This document shows positions 55,771 through 64,000 of a stretch of 64,000 nt of DNA, piece by piece. A program made the position numbers and the translations under genes. The notes beneath the pieces were generated by a model. It was given only the letters and a program-made list of their open reading frames with translations, was not told the origin of the DNA and did not search any database. The first letter of the stretch is position 1; each line of letters opens with the position of its first letter. The stretch comes from Rhizopus sp. PT2906 (lineage: Eukaryota; Mucoromycota; Mucoromycetes; Mucorales; Rhizopodaceae), in NCBI GenBank assembly GCA_025529335.1, contig JAMYHX010000044.1:1-64000 (forward strand). The letters are read 5' to 3'.

Positions 55771-58080
55771 TTGACGGATTAGGATATTATTTCTCTTTCA
55801 ACTATTTCGTTACCCCCTCTTCAAGCATTAATTGTACAAATGCTTAATCAAGCTCTTAAGTCACAGATATTCCCTAAATCATGGCAGGGCTTTAAGGTGC
55901 GCTTAATGGCTAGGAAAAAAGTGATCTTACTAGTTTGCGTAACTGGCAGCCGATATCTTTAACCAGCTGTGATGCTAGAATTTACACACACACACCATCG
56001 ATATCCACTTACGAGCGGTAATGCTAAGGTTGATTTATCGCTTTCAGATAGGTTTCATGTTTGCCAGATTCATTGCCGAAAATACCCTAGTGCTACAAGC
56101 TGTTGTGCAATATGCCCGTCATCGCCGTCGGAACGATATCATCCTAGACCAGGCAAAGGCATATGATCGAGTATACCTTTCTTACTTATGCCAGACTCTA
56201 TTGAAGCTCGTATTTCCTACAGCTTTGGTACGCCCATTCATTGGTCTGTTCTTCACCAACAGAGATTGTATTAATATCAATGAACACTTGATCCGAACTG
56301 CTAATTAGGGTCGTGGTCTCCTCCAAGGTGACTTTGTATCCCCTTTTTCTATTCAACTTTGTTCTAGAACTTCTGTTACATCACGTTCTTCAGGGTGAAT
56401 CTTTTCTGAGCTTTTCTTTTGTTCCATTATCACTGTGTGTTCCTTCGCCGACTTCTTTAAAGGTTTTGGCATATGCAGACAACGTGTATATCTTACTATT
56501 CTCTCGTACTGATTTCTTTCGGATTCAAGATTATTTGGATTCTTATAAAAGAGCCACTCATGACAAGGTTAATTTATCAAAGATGGAGACCATTTTCCTT
56601 AATGGAGTTGCTGACACATCATGAACAACGCTTTTGTTGCACCATCAAATCCTTCAGTATCATGGTCACACCAAATCTCAATCGCCTTGACACTGTCGGT
56701 TCCCGGTGACTCTGTCCATAACTCAAAGACGATATCTTGAGGATAACCTGTTATAAAGCGTCAAAACTCAATATAGTGTCTACTCACAGCAACATCTCTC
56801 CTATCGAAGCCGTGTGTGACGAAAGTAAATATACTGATCCTGCCGAAGCTATAGTGTTTACTACGAAATCTTGTCCTTCCGTAAGGATTTCTTTCGACAT
56901 GCTCGATCTACAGTGTATCAATTTCTTCACTAAGGTACCAAACCTGGTTTCCGTTATGCCCTTCTTTGTCGCCCTGTAATACAAAATGGCCTTAACCTGT
57001 TTGATCCTCTTGTTAAGCAGTGTTGCTTACAGCTTCGATGGTTACGCCTGTTATTTTTAGATAATAATCTTCGCCCTTGCAGCCGACCTTACTTGAAAGG
57101 CTTTATGCAACACTCCCATTCCAATGCTATCAATCTGATTCTTTCGCTTTTTTTTCCCCCGTCGATGCGTAACGAAACCAAGGCACATTTCTACCTGCGG
57201 CCTATGGAGCTATGGATTACCTCCGCTCTGACAATTTCATCAACATCCAGGTGACACTATCGACTATACTCATTCTTTATGTCGTAGAGCTATTCTATAT
57301 TGTTGCCGCAGGCTACTGGCTACACCGTAAGTGACGTTCTTCTCTCTACAAATCTGTCAATCCTTCACTTTTGACAATTTGTTACACCGAGTATGTCCCA
57401 CTTCTCCCAATTGACTTGCTTTCTTGTCCTCAGATCTCCACCGTGCTGTTACGTGATGTCCAAAATCTCATGGATTTATTCACCGAACAAACATGGAAAA
57501 CTATACCAAATGTATCGCTCAATCCCAGCGTGGTCTGTTCGTGACATGATTCAATAATTTGGAGTCGTGACAAGCATTCCACTCTCAAGCATATTGTCAA
57601 ACCCAACTGAGTGTACTCCTTTTGCTGCTTTGTCCAACTCGTTTATCAACACTCTGTGAAAATATTTCCTGAAGGCCGGATGGTAAACCGTATTGTCAGG
57701 CGGCAGTGCCCCAAATTTCGACCTGATAGCTCTGCTGCCTGTATACTTTGTTAGATATCATCGGAAGATATACCTCACTTTCTAATTGGTTATTCTCTTA
57801 AATATAATGTCTGGAAAGAATCTCTCGCTCATTCTTGCCCTTTATTTGGTGTTCGGATATTCGATGTTTGGCAATAAGTACGACACTTTTCTGCCATTTA
57901 TCAATAATAGCCAACTCTTGGTTTTGGTCACTTGTAGGATGCTCTTTGTATAGTGAGCACATTGGAAGCACATTTTTGATCGCAAGCCTTTTTTTTGACG
58001 TCGCATATCATCACCGCTACGTTTGACAAGTGCACTGTTATTTAGACACACCTCCCATGAAGTCGCTTGATCCAACTTCA
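55771..58080 (+). pseudogene. LINE reverse-transcriptase fragment 2, longer, with 3' domain
   Basis: An ordered series of frame-shifted pieces: ALKSQIFPKSWQGFKVRLMA, an RNWQPISLT-like block, QIGFMFARFIAENTLVLQAV, RNDIILDQAKAYDRVYLSYL (RT catalytic Asp block), RGLLQGDFVSPF (QGDPLSP equivalent), and VLAYADNVYILLFSR, where the usual A-Y/F-A-D-D is YADN. Downstream, 57660-57830 reads CPKFRPDSSAACILC...EDIPHFL...YNVWKESL, the Cys/His C-terminal domain typical of such LINEs. At least five stops or frameshifts are present. An A-rich tract near 58110-58130 may mark the 3' end. Confidence 0.78.
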
Positions 58081-58890
58081 ATTTTATTGCCTTCTTCTTA
58101 ATAACTTTACAAAAAGAAAAAAATAGAAAAACAAATATGTAAAGTAGTTATAAATAGATCATTACTGTTTACCCTTTGTCTGAAAAAATCTCTTTGTTTT
58201 TTTTACCTTAAAAGTGCGATTGTGTAAGCATATATAAAAGGATAATATTCTTTTATTATTGACTGCTTCAATTTTAATATTTTAACCTGGGTGCTCAGAC
58301 CCGCCTATTGTTGAGGACACATGCCTACAAGACAAAAAGAGATGAAAAATGAGACAAGCAAAAATGAGACAAAGTGAATCATCTCCAATAGAAAATAGAA
58401 AAAAAACCAACTCTAATGTATCACGTTCCCACTATCATTCCATATTTGCCCACCTCCTTCTTTTGCTTTTTTTTATACTTCCGCTTTTTTTTTTTTTTTT
58501 TTTTTTTTTTTTGCACGATAACGGATGATGTCTGGAACAAGTTTGCTTTTCTATGAATGGATTAATTTCAAAATAAGCTTTTTTGTATTTCATTAATTAC
58601 AGAAGCACTAAAAAAAAAAGAAAAAGCAAAACAAATTAAAAAAAAGAAAAACATGACATATATACAAGTGTTTTTTTTTTTTAAAAAAAAATAGATTTAT
58701 TGTTCATCATTTTTGTTATATACAGCATATAAAAGACAAAAAAAAGGAGGGGAAAAGAGGCGTGTTGTCTACAAGATTCTAATTTTTTTTTTGTAAAAAA
58801 AAATGAAATATTAAGAGATTACATATTCTATTTTAAGGGGGGAGGGGCGTGGATTTTTTTTATTGCTTTGGTGTATATTGTTTGCAAACC
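58081..58890. other. 3' flank of the FAR1 gene with long homopolymers
   Basis: Contains a T-run of about 27 (58486-58512), other A/T runs at 58610-58640 and 58670-58690, and no ORF. A plausible polyadenylation region for the minus-strand gene that ends at 58891. Confidence 0.5.
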
Positions 58891-60935
58891 TCAGTTGCTC
58901 TGGGGTTGTTGCTGTGATTGTTGTTGTTGTTGTTGTTGCTGCTGTTGCTGTTGCTGGCTATACATGGGCATGATGGCATTTGCACCAGGATGATGACTTG
59001 CTTGTCGCATATAAAGATTATGATGATATGATTGTTGCTGTGCTTCTACGGGAGCGAGTGTTCTGGCCATCATGTTTCTCTGTGCAGAATCATACATGCG
59101 AATCTGTGACGACGAAGGCTGCTTTCCTGAAGCGCCTGAAAGAGGGTTCATGGAGTACATGGGAGGAGTGGTATCATTACTGATATCAGTATTTGTTGTC
59201 TGATGTGATGGCGACGGTTGCGAAGGCGACGGTTGAGAAGGCGTTTGTTGTCTTTGTGGATGCTGTTGTGATTGAGAATGCGTTTGAGGTTGTTGTTGTT
59301 GTTGTTGGTAAGGCGGGTGTTGCAAACTCAGGGTTTGAGGTAAAGGCGTCTTGTGCACCATCGCGTTTGTTTGCAGGACAGGGTGTATCGTATTGTTTGG
59401 ATTGTTTGGTTCGTTGCCACGCACGATCGACGGGTGAGAAGGATCAAAGGGGAACTGCATATCTGGGTTGAAAGAAGACGGGCTTGGAGCAGTGTTCATG
59501 TGGTATGTGTTTTGGAATTGGGGATGGACGTAGCCGGAGAGTGGTGAATCCAAAGACATGCTACCGCTATCATAATACACAAAAGATGACATCTGAGCTT
59601 GTCTTTGATGAGGTTGTTGTCGTGATTGTGCAGTAGGCGCAGCGAGTGCAGGTACTGTATTTGCCGTGGGCGTGCTCGGCGTGCTGCTTGCTCTGCTATT
59701 CGGATAGGGGTGATATGGGTAGATGGGATCAGGAGGTAGTCGATCATCCGTCGTTGAGGTTGTCATTAAGGAGTTTTCGCGTCCCTTGCCTTTCTTGATC
59801 ATCTTTCGCTCTGGTTCCATCATGTACGTCTGCGCATCCATCGAGAGTGTTCGCCGGCGTTGGGTTCGTAGCACCTGTGCCTCTTGAATCAGCCGTTGAT
59901 TATGTATCTTGATGTAGTACGTTTGTCTTGGCACGTCGACTGCTAAATACCCTTTAGGCATACTTGTCGTTGCTTGCTTTGACATCCGACGTGGATTATT
60001 TTCTTCTTCTGGCGTCGTTTCATCCGTAAAGACGGTGGGTGGTGGCAATGAACTGTCGTCGACTTGTGCTGCTTCGCTCAAGATCTGATACAACGTTGAC
60101 AGCTCACCCTTGACAAACTGAGTGAGTTCCTCGTTGCCTGCTGTTAAGGCACATATCTTGCTCCAAAACTGACACAGGTCGTGTGTCCGTTCTGTCGTGT
60201 CACGTTGCTTAATCTTTTGCCGCTCCTCTGACAGACGGTTGTAGAACCGACGCTCGTTCCAGTGGATATGAGGGAACTGAGCCTGTACGCGTGTTCGAAT
60301 GTCTTGAGTGGTCATGCGTAGACGAGCCAGCTCGCAAATCAAGTCGGTTACTTCCTTTGGCCAGCTACGTTCAATTTCGTCCGGATGCATCAGTTCATGG
60401 TTGTGTTTGCCCGCCTCTGGGTTAAGTGATTTTCTAAATTCCCAACGTCCCTCGTTTTCAAAGAGGACAACTCGCCATCGACAATCACATCGCTTTGAAG
60501 GTCTTTTTCGTTGTGGATTTGATTTGGGGTTACGTAATGAATCAGGAAGTCCTTCACGAGAACAGTAGACGTAAATGTTCTAGAGACATGTAAGATAAGG
60601 AGAGATGTTGTGTGTATATATACAGTTTAGGTATTTACTCTATGTGTGCTCGCTTCCTGTTTGACAGTAAATCCATATTCTGCGCATAAATCTCTACAGT
60701 GTTCGATAGCTGCAGCGCTTTCGCTAAAGGTTATTCCCATTAAACGTTCATAGAATGGCTCAAGCTGCTCATAAAAAACGTATCCAGTTAGTGCGTTGAA
60801 TGAATTTGGTTTCAATGCTTTTTTAAACAAAAATTATGTATTTACAAATAATGCTTGTTCCTGTTGTCTTTCAGGAGTAAAGCCTTGCTGAAGTTGAGGA
60901 GCCTGTTCGTTGTTCTGTTTGGTTCTCTTTGTCAT
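58891..60935 (-). CDS. FAR1-domain, Gln-rich putative transcription factor
   Basis: Exons 60846-60935, 60639-60764 and 58891-60579, in frame, giving 634 aa. The first intron (81 nt) has a CTAAC branch-like site and hides a chance frame. A FAR1/WRKY-GCM1-type zinc domain spans about 31-135: LEPFYERLMGITFSESAAAI, then YGFTVKQEAS, NIYVYCSREGLPDS, KRCDCRWRVVLFEN and HNHEL, giving the Cys/His ligand set. Next are KEVTDLICELARLRMTTQDI and a helical segment, a KMIKKGKGR basic stretch, and a long Pro/Gln/Ser-rich activation-like tail ending in poly-Gln. FAR1 domains derive from MULE transposases, but no transposase core follows, so this looks like a host regulator. Targets unknown. Confidence 0.78.
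58915..58955 (-). repeat. coding CAA/CAG (poly-Gln) repeat
   Basis: Mixed CAA/CAG run near the C terminus of the FAR1-domain protein; further Gln-rich patches occur at 59260-59320. Confidence 0.85.
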
Positions 60936-63289
60936 TTCGGTTGAATGAAGCAAAGAAAATTCTGAATCAGATTAGCAAAGGTTTTGAAATGGCGAATGGT
61001 GATGAAGCAGTATTTTATTTTGTTATGTGTAAAGAAATAATGACTATAAAAGAATAAAGAAATAGGTAAGTAATGGGTTTTTTTGGATATTAATTTTATA
61101 TTTATTTATTCTATACACACGCACGCACAAATACACATACACACACACGCACACACACACGCAGAGAGAGAGAGAGAGATACTGAATAAGAGACAATAAG
61201 AGACACAGTAGAGGGGTGATAGATACACCAGTGATATATTCGTTGACTTTGTCTCCTTGATTAAAAGTGATTGACAGTCAGAAGAAAGAAGGGAGGATGA
61301 CGGGCGATTCTTTGTGATGCCTGTTATATGCATCTTTTGATTAGCTTTTGACTAACTATTTGAAACTTCTCCAATAGTAAGCATTTGGAAGTAAGGTCAG
61401 TATTCGTGTAACCACAATGCTCAGCTCTAACCTACCCCCACTTCGGGAATCCTGACCTAGCATTGTTCTCTTTGTTGCATTAGACGGTTCGATCATTTAT
61501 TAAAAAGGGAACATAGCATTCCATTATGCTTGCATTCGATTTTGGGGCACACGTGTGTCTATGACAACTGATACTCACCTAAAGATCTACTTGTAGGACA
61601 AGTACGCACTTTTTCACCATGACAAAAGGTACAACCGTCAAAAAGCCGAAAGTTTGACATTTTTGTCCTCTCTCTTTCTCTCACTTTCTTTCTCTCCGTC
61701 TCTCTGTTTTTCTTTTTTTTTAAGGTTACTCGATTTTTTTTTGATTGTTACCTCAACTCACACGATCAACATGTGGCCCCAGTCTCTGCCTTTACCTCTC
61801 GCACACCTTCTTTTGAAAAAAAAAAAAAATAAGGCGGTCGGACTTTAGATAGGATATTATTGCTTTTTTTCCATCAGTTTGGCTTAAAAAAGAGACAACT
61901 GTTCCTTGCTGTGAAAGATCTCCTAAAGTAGCAAAGAGTTACTTAGTACAATGTTTATACTGGTGAATTTCGAACAAGGTATTTTCATAAAGCCAAAGGA
62001 AGATCTTTAAATAGTGCAGCATTAGATGACACCAGCAAAGTGATTGAGATTTGTCTGCATGCCTCTTTTGCAGGAGTTGGACAAAAGCACTAACAAAAGA
62101 TACAGTGCTTATTGAGACAAAAAGTGCTCCCCTACGATGCTATATGCGATATAAACCCATTATAAGACCAACATACATATGTTTTGAGCGCACCTTTGCC
62201 CCCCTCTCCCCGATTCTGTAACTTTGAAATATATTTGACATCATTTAATTAAAGTTTAATAGAGATATCAACATCATCTATTGTTGGAGATAAAGCAAAT
62301 GTTTATCGGCAAGACTTGTTAATAACTTTTAAACGAGTTGTATAACACAACCATATAGTAAAAATTAACGTATTCGTTAAGTTCCGTGACCATTCACAGT
62401 AGATTAATACCAAGCGCTTCTCTTTGTACAGTATGTTGTACCTACGCCTGGCATTCTTTGAGTCAATGGAACGAATGCTGTCGTTTTGGGAAGGAGGCTA
62501 GTGAGAAAAGTCAATCTTTATACTTGAAACGTACGTTTGATTTCTTATCATTTCAGAATCTAACAAAGAAGGGCTTTTCTCAGTGTTGTAGCCCTTTATC
62601 AATTCTTGATATATCAAATAGAGCACTCCCAGTTATCGTAACATGATGCATGTATAATACAAATAGCATAAAGAGAATTCATAGAGTCAAAACTATCAAA
62701 AGAACTAACACAGTAGCAGATTATTTCTTCTTCACCAACACCAATAAACCAATCCATATCTATTCATAAACGCCTTAAAGGAGTACTGTATTTTGATATA
62801 TTATTGACGTTAATTTTATAAAATATTGTCGCAAAATAAAGAAAATATACAGCATATCCATGGATGTTAAGGCTGAATACTACGAAAATATTCTTGGCGA
62901 CGACGAATTTACTTTCTGGAAAGAAGTATAGCTTACATTATGTGATTTAAGAATTGGTTAAGGTGGATATCTGTCTCTGTCATGTGTTGGTTAATTCGAA
63001 TTGTAACTGTACCACTGTCATTAGTTAACTGCGTGATCAAGCAAACAATGTTGAAGGAAGTAGTCATATTGATCGCGGTAGTAGTGTACTAGTATCAAAC
63101 AAGCAATCACGTTATACAAAGACGTTTAGCTCAGTCTACGCATCTACACGTATTGCATTACTACAAATAAACACAAGATAATGGCAAGCTTGCCTCTTTT
63201 TTTTTTTGATAATATCATTTTGACGCACGTCTTTTTTTTTAAAAAAAAACTTGTGTGCTAGTCTTAGCCTCTATCTATTCTCTGGAACT
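60936..63289. other. gene-free spacer with CA/GA microsatellite
   Basis: 61110-61179 is a CA-rich then (GA)n microsatellite. CT-rich tracts are at 61660-61725. Plus-strand frames at 61654-61848 and 62386-62646 are low-complexity or lack an ATG. No tRNA-like B-box was found. Confidence 0.5.
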
Positions 63290-63415
63290 TACTCTTCAAA
63301 GTAGTCCCAAGAGTTTAATGGGTTTACATTCTGGAGAGTAAGGGCAGGTACTCCCTTTTTATATGATTATGGAGCAAGAGGGTTATCCAGGACAATATGA
63401 AATACAGAGAACTGC
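63290..63415 (-). pseudogene. Tc1-like DDE transposase C-terminal scrap
   Basis: On the minus strand, FHIVLDNPLAP is followed, one frame over, by CPYSPECKPIKLLGLL. These match the second-Asp block (xxVLDNAxxH) and the PYSPExNPIExxW block of Tc1/mariner-type transposases. A stop and a frameshift lie between them. It ends just before the gene at 63425. Confidence 0.45.
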
Positions 63416-63424
63416 AACTTTTTA

Positions 63425-63973
63425 ATGACCGAAGGGAAACGCACAAATTTGGGCTGGGTGCAATCAATTTTTTCCTTTATAATACCCAAAATGACTGTTG
63501 ATGCACCTAAACTGAACCCTCTCTATGCTTATCTCGGCTTATCGCCTGAATCTATTGATATTCAATCTTACCTCGGCACCAATTCATCTCCTACGATCTC
63601 AACCGTTCAACAATACACGTACCATGCATACAAATCGGAAGGCATTTCGCTTGGTTTTATCAAAGGTAGCGATAACTCACTCATTTTAGATTCTATCGAT
63701 ATCTATAACGCGCAGACACATGATGGCTTTCAGCCTTTTACACGACCACAAGACTTACCATGCAATCTTAAAAGAGACATGCAAGGCCATGAGATCGTTG
63801 CTTTGTTAGGTGAGCCTGACAGAAAAGGAGGTGGTGGTCGAACGAGAACACCGTGTTGGATAGAATATTTGTTCAAGACAGACAATAAGAGAGAATCAGG
63901 TATAGTCATTCAGCTTCATGGTGTTGAATGGGAAGACCGTGAAATGGGTTGGACTAGTCTTGTATTGTATTAA
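63425..63973 (+). CDS. conserved-looking protein of unknown function
   Basis: Open frame of 182 codons from the ATG at 63425. An internal ATG at 63491 (MTVDAPKLNPLYAYLGLSPE) is the likelier start, giving 160 aa, because the first 22 residues read like leader and lie next to a transposase scrap. The body is soluble and compositionally normal: ISLGFIKGSDNSLILDSIDI, then HDGFQPFTRPQDLPCNLKRD, GHEIVALLGEPDRKGGGG and TPCWIEYLFKTDN, ending IQLHGVEWEDREMGWTSLVL. The LGEP..KGGG...W.EY pattern suggests a small alpha/beta domain, but I do not recognise the family. Coding bias is good and no frameshift is seen. The stop is 27 bp from the window end. Confidence 0.6.
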   Translation: MTEGKRTNLGWVQSIFSFIIPKMTVDAPKLNPLYAYLGLSPESIDIQSYLGTNSSPTISTVQQYTYHAYKSEGISLGFIKGSDNSLILDSIDIYNAQTHDGFQPFTRPQDLPCNLKRDMQGHEIVALLGEPDRKGGGGRTRTPCWIEYLFKTDNKRESGIVIQLHGVEWEDREMGWTSLVLY

Positions 63974-64000
63974 AAAAAAATTCTGGGAATGAATAAACTT

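Noticed and set aside
63121..63150. TAGCTCAGT string resembling a tRNA A-box
   Set aside because: No GGTTCRANYCC-type B-box or acceptor stem follows.

Overview
The window looks like nuclear DNA of an early-diverging filamentous fungus, most likely Mucoromycota (Mucorales-like). I infer this from very AT-rich spacers, many short spliceosomal introns (about 44-85 nt, GTAAGT-type donors, CTAAC/CTAAT-like branch sites), and gene content: a fungal Cch1 calcium channel, a Pho84-type phosphate symporter, an Sfp1-like zinc-finger factor, a U11/U12-65K minor-spliceosome protein, and degenerate LINE, MULE and Tc1/IS630-like elements. The species cannot be named. Exon coordinates were worked out by hand: each join was checked for a GT..AG intron and for a reading frame that carries across.

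Layout. 1-8.5 kb: a broken gene (119-762), a MITE-like repeat (797-1187), a six-exon multi-pass membrane protein gene (3198-4465, minus), then about 4 kb with no convincing gene. 8.5-18 kb: phosphate:H+ symporter (8535-10136, plus), a second MITE family with an RRM-like gene remnant, a signal-peptide/TM/SH3 protein (12269-13213, plus), a securin-like protein (13488-14732, minus) divergent from a SUN-domain protein (15145-16751, plus), and a dienelactone-hydrolase family protein (16998-18022, minus). 18-27 kb: repeat-rich block built around a 1,356-bp near-identical inverted repeat (19454-20809 and 24176-25531) enclosing a LINE ORF1-like pseudogene, a MULE transposase fragment and a DDE transposase fragment. 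27-48.2 kb: a compact gene-rich core with Sfp1-like factor, Noc1/Mak21, Cch1 (19 exons), a CHTOP/FoP-type protein, mitochondrial Hsp70, BLOC1S1, Tim13, U11/U12-65K, NAT9-like acetyltransferase and an F-box protein. 48.2-58.1 kb: gene-poor, with one MITE copy and two decayed LINE reverse-transcriptase regions. 58.9-64 kb: a FAR1-domain, Gln-rich putative transcription factor (58891-60935, minus), an empty stretch, a Tc1-like fragment and an unrecognised 160-182 aa protein (63425-63973, plus).

How it fits together. The core holds housekeeping functions: ribosome assembly (Noc1, Sfp1-like), mitochondrial import and folding (Hsp70, Tim13), RNA processing/export (FoP-type, U11/U12-65K) and calcium entry (Cch1). 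Several neighbours are extremely close: 38 bp between Hsp70 and BLOC1S1, 64 bp between the divergent U11/U12-65K and NAT9 starts, 8 bp between the NAT9 and F-box stops. The flanking blocks are transposon graveyards. No tRNA, rRNA, CRISPR array or prophage-like feature was seen. I found no clear new multi-gene system; the strongest unusual structure is the 6-kb inverted-repeat block.
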